A model generated the notes under the pieces. It was not told where the DNA came from, made no database searches, and was given only the letters and a program-made list of their open reading frames with translations. A program made the position numbers and the translations under genes. A stretch of 64,000 nt of DNA from Branchiostoma floridae (lineage: Eukaryota > Chordata > Leptocardii > Amphioxiformes > Branchiostomatidae), in the NCBI RefSeq assembly GCF_000003815.2, contig NC_049982.1, positions 27,648,357 to 27,712,356 of the forward strand. The letters are read 5' to 3'. This document shows positions 1 through 11,919 of this stretch, piece after piece (within the stretch, counting starts at the first letter, position 1; each line of letters starts with the position of its first letter).

Positions 1-957
1 AATTTGCCACATGAAAACAATTCTGTTTACACTTAAAGAAGTCTACTCTACTCTAGCTGCCCCGTGTAGACCGCACGTAAACAACTTACATCAGCTCCTG
101 ACACTTCCTGGTACGAGACTCCATAGTCACAATAGACAAATTTGTTAGATGAAAACATCTGTTTACACTAAAAGAAGTCTACTCTACTCTACCCTTGCTG
201 CCCGGTGCAGACCGCACGTAAACAACTTACATCAGCTACTGAGACTTCCTGGTACAAGACCTCATAGTCACAATAGACAAATTTGCCGCATGAAAACATC
301 TGTTTACACTTAAAGAAGTCTACTCTACTCTTAGCTGCCCCGTGCAGACCGCACGTAAACAACTTACATCAGCTCCTTGCACTTCCTGGTACGTGACTCC
401 ATAGTCACAATAGACAAATTTGCCACATGAAAACATCTGTTTACACTTAAAGAATCTACTCTACTCTAGCTGCCCCGTGCAGACCGCACGTCAACAACTT
501 ACATCAGCTCCTGGCACTTCCTGGTACGAGACTCCATAGTCACAATAGACAGATTTGCCACATGAAAACATCTGTTTACACTTAAAGAAGTCTACTCTAC
601 TCTAGCTGCCCCGTGCAGACCGCACGTCAACAACTTACATCAGCTCCTGGCACTTCCTGGTACGAGACTCCATAGTCACAATAGACAAATTTGCCACATG
701 CAAACATCTGTTTACACTTAAAGAAGTCTACTCTACTCTAGCTGCCCCGTGCAGACCGCACGTAAACAACATACATCAGCTCCTGGCACTTCCTGGTACG
801 AGACTCCATAGTCACAATAGACAAATTTGCCACATGAAAACATCTGTTTACACTTAAAGAAGTCTACTCTACTCTAGCTGCCCCGTGCAGACCGCACGTA
901 AACAACTTACATCAGCTCCTGACACTTCCTGGTACGAGACTCCATAGTCACAATAGA
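1..957. repeat. ~136-bp satellite array, seven copies
   Basis: The block cacaatagacaaatttg recurs at spacings of 141, 137, 135, 136, 136 and 136 bp. Each monomer contains a run of tctactctactct, the segment gcagaccgcacgtaaac and the segment cacttcctggtac. Monomers differ by only a few bases. The array starts before the window and runs into an assembly gap. Confidence 0.95.
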
Positions 958-1215
958 NNNNNNNNNNNNNNNNNNNNNNNNNNNNNNNNNNNNNNNNNNN
1001 NNNNNNNNNNNNNNNNNNNNNNNNNNNNNNNNNNNNNNNNNNNNNNNNNNNNNNNNNNNNNNNNNNNNNNNNNNNNNNNNNNNNNNNNNNNNNNNNNNNN
1101 NNNNNNNNNNNNNNNNNNNNNNNNNNNNNNNNNNNNNNNNNNNNNNNNNNNNNNNNNNNNNNNNNNNNNNNNNNNNNNNNNNNNNNNNNNNNNNNNNNNN
1201 NNNNNNNNNNNNNNN
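958..1215. other. assembly gap (258 N)
   Basis: Run of N inside the satellite array, as expected where near-identical monomers stop assembly. The true length is unknown. Confidence 0.99.
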
Positions 1216-1767
1216 CTGCAGAATTGAAGATAGTTGTAACAAAGTTACATAATCGAGGTCCTAATAACAGCAACTTTCAAATTTTGGGAAACCAACCTTG
1301 TGTTCAAATTGAAACTTTCAAGTCTGCTCTGCCAACTTTGTATCAAAATGTCTTTTTGTATCTACACATGATTGCAACTTGAAAATCTTCCTTATAACTG
1401 AATTAGCTCTGATATTTATGTGTCTAGAAATATGGCTAATAATGTGGTCGTCTGTTTGCAAGTGTGCCAACAGGGGCTATGTAGACTGAACAAGTAACTG
1501 TCAGTTATGTCTCACAGTACCAGAGTAAGACAAGCCAGCATTTTCATTACTTTACATTCTGGGTTAGGTAAAGCTTTGTATAATCATACTTTAATACCTA
1601 ATGTAGTATCCAAATATCAAAATTGAATTGAAGATAAACTTGTGTTGGTCAGCCATCTCAGCCAGCCTTCCCCGATGTGAACTCCACCACAGTGAACAGA
1701 AGACTGAGCTCTAGTAGTTTACGTTAGCCGAATTTATTGGGTGGTTTTATAGTACGGGGTTGGTCTT
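1216..1767. other. non-satellite interruption, no gene seen
   Basis: AT-rich unique-looking DNA between two stretches of the satellite. No convincing ORF, splice pattern or transposon ends. Confidence 0.5.
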
Positions 1768-2262
1768 TAAAGAAGTCTACTCTACTCTAGCTGCCCCTTG
1801 CAGACCGCACGTAAACAACTTTTGTCAGTGCCTGACACTTCCTGGTTTGAGACCCCCTAGTCACAATAGACAGATTTGCTAGATGAACTTCATCTAGCAT
1901 TTGTCTATTGTGTTTGCACTAAAAGAAGTCTACTCTACTCTACTCTACTCTAGCTGCCCCGTGCAGACCGCACGTAAACAACTTACGTCAGCTCCTGACA
2001 CTTCCTGGTACAAGACCTCATAGTCACAATAGATGAATTTGCCAAATTAAAACATCTGTTTACACTAAAAGAAGTCTATTCTACTCTACTCTAGCTGCGC
2101 CATGCAGACCGCACGTCAGCTCCTGGCACTTCCTGGTACAAGACCTCATAGTCACAATAGACAAATTTGCCAGATGAAAACATCTGTTTACACTAATAGA
2201 AGTCTACTCTAATCTACTCTAGCTGCCCCTTGCAGACCGGCACGTAAACAACTTACGTCAGC
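1768..2262. repeat. second stretch of the 136-bp satellite, four diverged monomers
   Basis: Monomer cores recur near 1768, 1922, 2067 and 2200, more diverged than in the first array. One contains a 30-bp insertion that pairs with its neighbour (agatgaacttcatct). One lacks the segment cgtaaacaacttac. Confidence 0.85.
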
Positions 2263-2560
2263 GCCTGGCCAGTAGTAGAACAATAACAGTTAGATGTCAG
2301 TAGTGATCTTATTGGTAAAAATGTCAGTAGATGGCCAGTAGTAGTACAATAGATATCAGTAGTGTTCTGATTGGTCCAACTATCTCAGTAGTAAATCATT
2401 AGAATTTTAGTTCTGTTCTGACAGCAAGAACAGTAGATAGCGGTGTAAATTTAGTACTTGGCAGTAGCGGCCCAGTAGGACATTAGAAGTTGAATTACTG
2501 AAAAGCTAATAAAAGTTCTACTGTAAGTAGTCTACTAGTACTTAACAGTAGATTTTCTGT
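2263..2560. repeat. cryptic CAGTAG-rich simple region
   Basis: Short words cagtag, agtagt and agtagtac recur many times without a fixed period, which suggests slippage-derived low-complexity DNA following the satellite. Confidence 0.5.
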
Positions 2561-2790
2561 ACTGATCAGATGCTTTGCCAAGGATATACACCAGGAAGAT
2601 AAAGCCATTCCTCCTTGTTAGCACCAGACTACATCGCTGCCTTCAACTGCATGTTATCTAATATTTCCACCATTACTGTAACTTCCCTCTGCCCTCTGAA
2701 CATGACTACCCCCCACCCCCCAACAAAAACATGACCAAAAAACATAGTGAGGTTGCATGTCTGGACGTGTTCCATGCCAGTTGTCCTCAG

Positions 2791-3060
2791 CTGGCTGTCA
2801 CCTCGTCAGGGAATTTCCCATGACTCATGATCATGTATCATGAATCATGGGAAATCCCCTGACGAGGTGACAGTCAGACACGACACCACTGTCGCTGTAG
2901 ATGTAGAGAAGCGTGTTTTGTGTTGCTTTTCCAAAGGTTTGTGCACATGTGACAATATGACTATTTTACACTAGACGCTACGTCTACGGCGACAGTGGTG
3001 GCGTGTCTGAACATACGCCTGTATGATCATGAGTTATGGGAAATTTCATGGCAAGATAAC
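2791..3060. mobile_element. compound hairpin element (two nested inverted repeats)
   Basis: First hairpin: ctgtcacctcgtcaggg at ~2796 pairs with its reverse complement ending at 2872, arms ~38 bp. Second hairpin: cgacaccactgtcgctgtag at ~2880 pairs with ctacggcgacagtggtgg ending at ~3002. A third degenerate arm (atgatcatgagttatggga) follows at ~3024. The structure is that of a non-autonomous inverted-repeat DNA element. No clear target duplication was found. Confidence 0.55.
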
Positions 3061-3599
3061 TGTCAAGTTTGAAACTTAACTGTGAAACTTTTTATGTGAC
3101 TGTGTATATATCTTTGGTTTCAAAGGCGTCATTCGGGTGGCATGGAATTGTGCAAATCGCATGCAATACAATGGGAAGCTATTTTTTGTATATGTGAGAA
3201 AAATGATTTTAAAAAAATCAGGGCATCTTTATTTTGCGTAAATTTGCCATGTTTTAGCTGCAACAACGCAAGGACTGAAAATTTGTTATTAAGCTAGTCT
3301 ATGTTCCATCTGGCATATCAATCAGTGAAGGCAACAGTCGGATGCGCAAGTCTTTGCCAGTGCGACTATCACATGATACTAATTTGTCTCTGTGGCCGCA
3401 GTCCCCACCACGGCCAATGGAATGTTTGGGGAATATGTCCAAGCTTTCAAGTTTGTGTGATTCTTTTATTTTTTACATGTTGGCCGGTTGTTTAATACAT
3501 TTCTCCTCTTTCCTGGCTCCCCCTTTTCCGCTATGGAATAACCCATAGTCGCTGGCCAATGGGCTGCCTAGTATTCATATTGCGTAATGCAGATGAAAC

Positions 3600-3725
3600 G
3601 TAAACCAAGCTGATTACGAACACAGCAGTCATTTTGCTGCCTGGCACAGGGGAGACAACACAGGTCTGGGACCGGTCTCTGATAACAACTGCTCCCACGA
3701 AGTCAACGCACTCCCCTGCACTTCG
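3600..3725 (+). other. possible noncoding first exon with a strong donor
   Basis: A moderately GC-rich stretch ends in gcacttcg followed by gtaagtaac, a near-perfect splice donor at 3726. A candidate acceptor (ttgttgttgcag) ends at 3890. Together these suggest a spliced plus-strand transcript, but transcript data would be needed. Confidence 0.3.
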
Positions 3726-3905
3726 GTAAGTAACACTTCTGCATAGTCAAGAAGATCTTAGAATAATTGATCGTGTTCTTTGGTCAGAGCCAGGTATAGT
3801 TAGATTATGAACTTGATTTAATTGTTAGTTTTGGATTTTTCTAATTCATACTGCAATTGACCTGTCCTTTTTGGAATATTGTTGTTGCAGGGGCTCATCA
3901 TAAAG

Positions 3906-4043
3906 ATGTTTAAGAAGTACAACTATAATACTTGCAGAGGAAAGGAAACATCTTATCATCACGGACTTCTTATTCTATTTCTTATCACTTTTATTATTCT
4001 TATTCTTATTCAAAAGCGAATCAACATTTTGAAATATCTTTAA
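3906..4043 (+). CDS. small ORF, 45 aa, one predicted membrane segment
   Basis: It starts at ATG 3906, the first ATG after the candidate acceptor at 3890, and ends at TAA 4043. The N-terminal ~20 residues are polar and basic (MFKKYNYNTCRGK). They are followed by an uninterrupted hydrophobic run of about 15 residues (LLILFLITFIILILI) and a short basic tail. The layout is that of a single-pass micropeptide. I recognise no family. The AT-rich sequence makes a chance hydrophobic ORF quite possible. Confidence 0.25.
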   Translation: MFKKYNYNTCRGKETSYHHGLLILFLITFIILILIQKRINILKYL

Positions 4044-4110
4044 TATTTCGTTGGGCTAAAGCGTTCAAGTACAGGTTAATATGTGCGTGTGTCTCTGATC
4101 TTTGCACAGG

Positions 4111-4352
4111 TCGGGCAAATGAGATCCACACGAATTCAAGGGACGTCGCTGATGGCTTTCACTGGAAGACGAGCTGTATCACTGAAGGGAAGGACATCTG
4201 TGTGCAAATTGCTACAAGGGGATCGAGGCTGGGAGCCATGGAAAACCCGAAACAACGTCGGCCAAAGGAGCAAGGCCATGCAAGACCGGCAGCAGAGCCG
4301 TGGGCGGCCAACCGATTGCGCTGCTATTGAGGGAAAAACTGAGTGCAGTTAG
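4111..4352 (+). other. possible spliced exon after a good acceptor
   Basis: A pyrimidine tract and ctttgcacag precede 4111. The following 242 bp are distinctly more GC-rich than the surroundings. The frame starting VGQMRSTRIQGTS stays open for 80 codons to the TAG at 4350-4352, and a second frame is also open. No homology is recognised, so it could be part of a noncoding RNA together with 3600-3725. Confidence 0.25.
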
Positions 4353-4514
4353 AGAATTCATGGACTGACATACACGTGCTGTCTGCGTTATTTGACTTAT
4401 ACGAATACGTGTTGTCTATTCTATTAGGTCATATTTAGTAATGTAAAAATAATTCAATTCACCTAGACAATGATGGATATACGAATGGTGGACATCCTAA
4501 CCAAACGTATATAT

Positions 4515-4715
4515 GAATTTTTTTGACACGACAAAAGTACAGCGACTTTCGTGAGGATTATAACAACTATTTACAGTACAGCTAAGCAGACGTATATCAT
4601 ATTTACAGATATGAATAAGTCAACATGTTGTTTCTAGCATGTCATTTACATAATTCGAACATTGCCTGCAAATGTCTTGAGTTACAAACACACGTGCTCA
4701 TCAGAGGGGCAGAGG
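4515..4715 (-). mobile_element. LINE 3' end (same family as 11920-12330)
   Basis: The sequence from ttgacacgacaaaagtacag through gaataagtcaacatgttg matches 11925-12065 along its length. That second copy continues into a readable LINE C-terminus on the minus strand, which places this piece in the 3' part of the same element. Confidence 0.6.
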
Positions 4716-4806
4716 ACAGAGCGAGATGGACACGGATCACTGCTACTGGATGTCGGGGAGCCCCTACGACCACTGAGGTTATGGGCCGTGAGTGAGTGAG
4801 AGTGAC

Positions 4807-4930
4807 ACACTTTTACCAATCTAACGTTTGCGGGAGTTTCTCAACGATAAAAATACACGTCCGTGCAGCCGTTTACTTTCGGGTCGGAACCTGGAGTAAT
4901 GCATCAATGGGATCGGACCTTACAATTATT
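4807..4930. repeat. dispersed repeat, partner at 13935-14070
   Basis: Both copies share caccaatctaac, gcgggagttt and ggagtaatrcatcaatg in the same order with indels between. Family unknown. Confidence 0.45.
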
Positions 4931-5138
4931 GTGTATGCAAGCTGTAGCAGCCTTTCACTCCGTCACATACAAGAAGATACAACGCAACGTTTGCTAGATG
5001 TAATTAGTCTGTATTATTGTACTATGATTGTTATTCTTAAACGGCTATTCGTTTGATGACGTGAACTGCAACAGACCGAGATGTACTAGTAACCAATGTT
5101 AAGTGATATGAGCGATGTTGTGTAGCTGTCTGTCAGGT

Positions 5139-5268
5139 AAGACAGTATACAAAGACGAGAGATTTCTTCGGCAGTTCAGGAGAGCAGACATTTGTCTCAG
5201 TACATACTGAGACAGAATGTGAAGACAAGAGATTTCTAAGGTAAGAGAGCTCAGTTCAGGAGAGACTA
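5139..5268. repeat. short tandem duplication (~80 bp, two copies)
   Basis: The two copies share agacagtat/aatg, gacragagatttct and cagttcaggagag in order. Confidence 0.5.
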
Positions 5269-5500
5269 TAGAGAACTTCAGTTAAGGCCAAAATGAGATA
5301 GCATTATTTTGAAGTCTGTTATATTGTTAAAAGTCTTCCGTACCTAGCGTGCGGAAATTCTTGTCTCTGCGTCATTTCTTTATCCTTCATGTGCTGATCT
5401 TCGAATTTCAGTCGGCAACTAAAGGAACCTGTATATATTTGTTACATGTCTAAGCCTCTATCGTTAGGATCTTGTCGTAACTTTCCTAACTTTACAACAC

Positions 5501-6004
5501 GCTAACCCTTCATGCTTGTGGCTCTTGCCGTCCTGCCGTTTCCGACAAGAGTACAAGATCACATTTCCCAACTATCCCATCCAATCCCCTCATACAATAC
5601 ACTAACCCTTCATGCTTGTGGCTCTTGCCGTCCTGCCGTTTCCGACAAGAGTACAAGATCACATTCCTAACCATTCCATCGCATTCCTTCATACAACACA
5701 CTAACCCGTCATGCTTGTGGCTCTTGCCGTCCTGCCGTTTCCGACAAGAGTACAAGATCACATTTCCTAATCATCCCATCCAATCCCCTCATACAACACA
5801 CTAACCCTTCATGCTTGTGGCTCTTGCCGTCCTGCCGTTTCCGACAAGAGTACAAGATCACATTTCCTAATCATCCCATCCAATCCCTTCATACAACACA
5901 CTAACCCTTCATGCTTGTGTCTCTTGCCGTCCTGCCGTTTCCGACAAGAGTACAAGATCACATTTCCTAGTCACCTCATCACTTTATACAACACACTAAC
6001 CCGT
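5501..6004. repeat. ~100-bp minisatellite, five copies
   Basis: The word catgcttgtg starts at 5511, 5611, 5710, 5810 and 5910, a period of 99-100 bp. A ~50-bp core is nearly invariant across copies and contains a self-complementary pair ctcttg...caagag; the spacer is more variable. A sixth copy breaks off at ~6004. Confidence 0.93.
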
Positions 6005-6880
6005 CATATCCAAATGGCGCCACCCTTCCCGTCATACACCGCAAAACAAAATGGCGGCGCCCATAAAGGCCAACAAAAACAGAACAGGTTTTGCTACCGC
6101 AAACCTGTAAAAACGTGTGTGTAAACAGAACGTGTATAAACAGTCTAAAACTGACTGGTTGGGACGGAAAGCGGGCCACAACTGCCCGATGTCATTGACC
6201 CCTACCGGATGTACAAAGGTTTTGAAAGCCGCATTTCGATATGGACGATTCCAAACACTTAGCAACGATCGTAGTAGTCACAATACCCCGATTTTTTTTC
6301 CACTCCCACGCACATTACCTAGTAGTGGAACAAATGGTTTGATTTCATTCATTCAAAGAAAACATGAGAGGCAACCGCTGCAAACTACTCTTTAAAACGT
6401 ACGTGTAATGTTGAACGTTTCTTTTCCCTAGTACACATGAAAAACAGCAACAACAGACAACCTCGCCGACTTTTAAAGTCTGAAAACTGAAAACCAGCTT
6501 GATGTAGCAAGACATATCCTCAAATCTCCACTGAAATCTTTAGAAAAATGCAAACATGCTTTCGCCTGAAGTCTTTCTCTGGTGCCTCGTGTGTTTCCTA
6601 ATAACAATTTAGTTAGTTACGTTCTGTTTTCTCCTAGTTACGTTCTCTTTTTCTGTTTACGTTACGTTCTGTTTTCTCTGATACAAAATAAGATAAACCA
6701 TAGATGTGGTTGTTCTGTAGACCCATAGTCTGGACATGTGTGTCATTACACGAGTCAATAGCTGTGATTTAGGTCAGTGGACATTGATTATGTCCGCTAC
6801 ACAGCCTCTCGCGGCCAGGGCCTAAGTTCCTCTCTGATAAGTTGTGGCTCTATCCTAGGGCTCTACATGGAGTGAACTAC
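6005..6880. other. no gene seen; GC-rich patch at 6010-6065
   Basis: Two ATGGCG words (6013 and 6052), the second within aaaatggcggcgcccat, resemble YY1-type promoter motifs, but no transcript start or ORF follows convincingly. The rest is unremarkable AT-rich DNA. Confidence 0.3.
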
Positions 6881-6911
6881 TAAAGGTTTGTTTGTGGTTG
6901 CACGTGTGCGC

Positions 6912-7031
6912 GGGTCATGGTGTGTGTCTATGTGTGTATGTGTGTGTGCGTGTGTGTGTATGCGTGCATGTGTATATTCGTGTGTGTGTGTGTGTGTACC
7001 TGTCTGCCTTTTTGTGTATTTGTGTGTCTGT
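6912..7031. repeat. (TG)n microsatellite, imperfect
   Basis: Alternating TG with interruptions on the plus strand. Three overlapping ORFs here are artefacts of the repeat. Confidence 0.9.
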
Positions 7032-7239
7032 CTGTTGTTTCTCCTATTCTCCTATTATGCACAATACATCTTCAGTACTGCTTTCTTCTTCCTTTGGGAC
7101 TCGAAATGGGTCGCAGAGCAGTATGCAGTATATATGGCTAGGGGGGGTGAAGTCTGCCATCTCTCATTGCCTTGCTACCACGTAAATATATGCGTATGGT
7201 ATATTTTGCCGTGTGTTACAAATCATGAGAAGCCGTGAC

Positions 7240-9185
7240 GTAAGCATTTATTGGTCATATGGGACGAATGAGATTTTTAAGTTGAAGCACAATTTCAGTA
7301 CATGTAACACACGCAATTAATGGCGATGCCAAACATGCAAATAAGGCCCTAATGTGCATAATGAACACAAAAATGGGTCAACTTCTACAATAGGAATTTC
7401 ATACTTGTGACGCCCTAAACACAATGTATAACAACCCACTGCCCCTACGGCCTCATAATCTGTCTATTAAACGAGAGAGAAATGGTTTATTGTCATTGCC
7501 ATTAAAAACTCTTGCAGCACATTTACAAAAGGCTGAATTGTCGTTTTTTTTACAGTCAGTATTTCGAACTCTAAGTAGTTAACACAATTAAAAGGATCGA
7601 GTGACAAAATAACATCTATTTGTTTACAATAACTGGTCAGTTATTACAAAGAGAAAGAAACACTACTGTTCACAAATTACCCGTCGTGGTTCAGGAGCTT
7701 TATACAGTACGGTAATGTGCTATTAGCGAAACGAACAGTTCTACACCGGAAGTGAGAGGATTTGTCTTTGTCTATTAGACGACCCTTAACTTTTTACCTT
7801 CGCCAAGAAGGTTATGTTTGTTTGGCGACTACGTTAGGAAAAAAAAGGGTGTGCCCAAATGCGCTGCTCATGTCAACAATTCTTGCCACCCACAAAGACT
7901 GAATGACGTAAATTAATCTAACCTCATTGATTTAATAAACACGTGAGATATCGCTTTTATTACCTCTGGGCTTCTGAGTGCACTAATCGTATTTGCTGTC
8001 CAAACATGTATGTTTCCTGAAGGAACACCCCACGCGCGTTACTTAACTTTGTTGACAGGACTAGTAGTAAGCAAATGTCACATACCAAAGTACAGCTAGA
8101 ATGAAAGATTTGCAAACAAATGCAGAATGTTTTCCTCCCGTTTGTTTTACTAGATAGTTGCGAGTTTTGTACGGTACGAAAGCACAGAAATGAAGAGGGC
8201 TGGAACCCCAAATATGCAGTCTTAAATGTAAAACAACTTTTAAAAGGCTGCACAAATGCCTTAAAGCGTGGTCTTAAGTTCGCGAAAAAAAAATAGAGAG
8301 GCGGGCAGAAAATTTAAACAACTTTTGTTTTATGTTAGTGATAAAAAATGATCACGGAAAAAACGCGAACATTAAAAAATCGCGAAAAGAGTAGAATGGA
8401 CAGGAGAACGAAATGAATATGTTTCACATCTCTTTTTGGGGGAGGGAAATATGACTAGGATAAGATATATATAGGTCATAAGGTTTATGACCTTTCGGTG
8501 ACGCCCTTGCTTGTGGGACACAATTTCGAGCCAAGGACACAGTGATTTGGCCTACTTTCGGCGTCCCGAGCGTCGCCTGGTGTAGCAAAAGAACTGAACA
8601 AAAATGTAAGAAATCCTCTGTTGTCACTCTTTGGAGAATGAAATATAGCTTCCTCACTTGTATACTAGCAGAAATATGCATAAACATATCATTATAACCT
8701 TTTTATTAGCATGAGTTTGATTGAACCTAAATACCATTTGGGTGGGGCTACGTTAGGAGGTGTTGACACATTCAAATAGCCATGCTTTATAACGAATGTT
8801 TACCTATGTGCGGTGCGTAGGTGTACAGAAGTCCGCATTCCTTACGTGTACCACGGAACAAAATCCAATCCTCGATGTACTCAAAAGTATCATCTTGGAT
8901 GGAGGGAAGACATAGAATCTTTACGCTTGGTAGGGCTAATGTAGGTGTACAACTTATGAGAACTAGCTAGAATTTTACATTTTCCTTATTTAGTACGCAA
9001 ATGAAGCCTTTGTTTGCATAATCTTCAAGTTATTGTGTACATAAAATGTTAAAATGTATCTGCCACAAAAATATCAAGGCCATAGCATGTCCGGGAAAAG
9101 ATACCTAAACCCGAAGATCTCCTGCAGTACCAAGGTCACAAGGATAGGATTCATGTAGAGGTTCTAAAGTTATGCTGGTCACAAA
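7240..9185. other. no gene or element recognised
   Basis: AT-rich DNA. Short ORFs on the minus strand (7960-8255, 8424-8687) have no recognisable domain and no splice context. Confidence 0.4.
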
Positions 9186-9200
9186 TATCCGGAAACAAGG

Positions 9201-9268
<68 letters not shown>

Positions 9269-9383
9269 AGACACACACACACACACACATACACACACAC
9301 ATACACACACATATACACACACACATGTACAAACACACAAACAAAGACGCACACATAGACACACACACACACACACACACAAA
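9201..9383. repeat. (CA)n microsatellite, imperfect
   Basis: About 180 bp of CA repeats with ACAGAC and ACATAC interruptions. Confidence 0.95.
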
Positions 9384-9389
9384 GGTGTG

Positions 9390-10430
9390 ATAGTCGCAGG
9401 CCAACCCTCTAGACGACACTATACAACAAGATTGCCTAGAGAAGGCGACAAACGTTGGGTTAAGAATGTCATCGTAGCACCACAGACCAAAACACCTATT
9501 GATAAATTTCTCTCCTCCAAAACTTATCTCTTTCCATACTTCAAAGGGTGTGGTTATCTTGAACTCAGTCGCTCATATATGAATCTGAACTACAAATTGA
9601 GATATCTCAGTGTCAAGAAGATATGTTTCATCTCTTTTGTCAAGAAAATAAGCTTCTTATAAAGCAGAGATCAACAATTGCAAGTACAGGTTTCAGTCGG
9701 CAGGGACAGTACTAATAGTGACCAAGAATTCTTACAGCTGCCTCATTACGTTTTCGGTATTTGATGGGAGGGGGTGATACGAAATCCCGGCCACTACTAG
9801 CACCCCCTCTCCCCCCTCCCAACCAAACTGTTTAAACAATAATAAAACCACTTGCATTACTTTATGAATCGCTCTTGTATTCCAATCCCCTGTTAAAATC
9901 CCTGAATTGAAAATGCACCCCCAGGGCTAAACTTGTAATTGACCGCAACCATCTCCTGTTCGACCGCCGCATGAGATTTCAATCATCGGTCCGTAGACGC
10001 CACAACCCCTCCGCGACAGAAAACCACCCACTGATACGACCCAGGTGAAAAATAACAGTCAGTGACGCAGGAAAGTAGCCGTTGTACGCACTGCTCTCCC
10101 TGGCGACAACCTCTTGTGCCGGGGTGGCGGCCACGAGTTCGCCCCAAAAATCTGGAGACGATTGGTTTTCCTGTTAGAGCAAATTTGCAGCCGTACGGAC
10201 CTGGAATGGAAACCCCAGGCGAATGGAATTCTAACCTATTAAAGCCTATTTTTACCTCGGATGTAGATTTGTGTCTGGCACAAGTGAAACATGTTGGCAA
10301 GCGCCCTTTTCTCTTGTGTTTGGCATTATTCCTAAAAATTTTTAAAAAGATCATACGCAGATTGAAAACAAGATTATTGACGACTGTACTTGCCTCTATG
10401 ACGGACGAATAGTCTTCCCTTATTGTTAAC
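9390..10430. other. no gene recognised
   Basis: Contains a C-rich run at ~9800. Overlapping ORFs at 9983-10412 on both strands show no familiar domain. Confidence 0.4.
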
Positions 10431-10439
10431 AGAATTCCC

Positions 10440-10965
10440 TTATTGTTTGCAAAATAATAACCAAGGCTAAACAGACATTAGGAGTGATCAAACGCAACTT
10501 GTGGGCATGCCCAACACGTGCATAGACGTCACTGGTCAGACCTAACCTTGAATATGCTGCAACAGTATGGGATCCGTATACAAAGAAAGACAAAGATATT
10601 AACTAAAAAGGGTACAGAACCAAGTTGCCACCGGATTCTGTACAAAAAAAGCTACCACAGGGATGTTAGTGTTACCAAAATGAAAACAGATCTGCAGTGG
10701 ACATCACTTGAAGACAGAAGGAAAATGTCGAGACTTTGCATGATGTACAAAATGACCAATAAACTGATGCACGTACCGACTAATAAGTATCTAATGCCAG
10801 CTCAAAAAAACAATTAGAAAAAGTCATGCCTGCAAGTACTAGAGTTACCAACCTAGAATTGATGTGTTCAAAAATTCGTACTTTCCCAAAACTATTGTTG
10901 AGTGGAACTTGTTATCACCAAGTACAGTAGGAGCATCTTCTCTGGGTAGTTTTAAATAACGCTTG
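10440..10965 (+). mobile_element. non-LTR retrotransposon, reverse transcriptase C-terminus (CR1/L2-like), degenerate
   Basis: Translated pieces give KRNLWACP, LVRPNLEYAATVWDPYTKKDKDI and then KSYHRDVSVTKMKTDLQWTS, LEDRRKMSRLCMMYKMTNKL and PTNKYLMPA. This is the order typical of the thumb and C-terminal region of CR1/L2-group LINEs. At least two frameshifts and a stop interrupt it, and only the 3' end is present. It is inactive. Confidence 0.8.
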
Positions 10966-11029
10966 CAGATAAATGTGCAAAATTTGGTGTGACGGGTCGT
11001 TCAGTGTAATATATAGTGAACTTTCTTTC

Positions 11030-11175
11030 ATTCTTTTTGTTTTCCTTTTTCTGTGCCCGTCTTTCTTCTCTCTTCCCTTTCTCTCTTCCTCTTTCTTTTT
11101 CTTTCTTTCTTTTTTCTAACTTCTATCTATCTTGTTGTTTTCTTTCTTTTATTCTTTCCTTTATTGTTGTTGTTG
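11030..11175. repeat. pyrimidine-rich (TTTC)n tract
   Basis: Long C/T-rich run on the plus strand; the ORF across it is low complexity. Confidence 0.8.
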
Positions 11176-11179
11176 CGTT

Positions 11180-11919
11180 AGAGAGCTCCAATTTTACCTG
11201 CACTAAACTGCATATGCAGGTGGCATTTCCAGCCCTGTGTAAAACCATGAGAGTAATCGTATCACAACCTGAATTCCTCACTACACTTTTAGATGATTTG
11301 TCAAGCTAGCGTAACTTTTGATCTAACCGTCGCATTTTTTAAAAACTCTTAACTCTGTAGCGATCTGTCGGTGGCATGTTTGGCACCGTGTGGTCTGTAT
11401 TTGTACTCATCCGTTCCAGGTGATTTTTCTAGCACGGGACTACCGAAGGTCACCACCGTTTCCTAAAATAGCCTGCTATGACGCATGTGGGTATCCCTGG
11501 ACTTGTAGTTAGATTAGCGGAGGCCTGGTTGCAATCAAACTCGTACGTCATAGGCAGCGCTACCCGGCGAGTCCAAGCGAACTACCACGTGGCCCTGGTT
11601 AGCTCGTATAAACGGCGGAAGTCTCACACGGAACCGCTTTGGTAGGTCGCCATGGCAACGCAAAGATACAATCGCTTGCAATGACGTCAGAGCTAGGCTC
11701 TCTTTGGTCTACAGAGAAGATCATTGCCAAGGTTGGGAATCAAAATAACGGGCGGTTTGCTTATTTTGTTCGTTAGGGGTGAGGGTAAAGAAAGCTTTTG
11801 AGTACAAGGTCATTTGTGATTACGATTCAAGGCATCTGGCAAGTCTTATGGACAAGGACGCACGTAACTCTTCTGCTGTGGTGACGTGGGAATACATTTG
11901 TATAGGATAAAGAAGAAAT
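11180..11919. other. no gene recognised
   Basis: Moderate GC with no extended ORF and no transposon termini seen. Confidence 0.4.

Noticed and set aside
869..1273. Open frames crossing the first N gap
   Set aside because: Most of the frame is unknown bases.
5501..6004. CRISPR-like array
   Set aside because: The repeat and spacer are both similar from copy to copy, the period is 100 bp and the genome is eukaryotic; it is a minisatellite.
10062..10412. 116-aa frame starting MTQESSRCTHCSPW
   Set aside because: The opposite strand is open over the same bases and no family is recognised.
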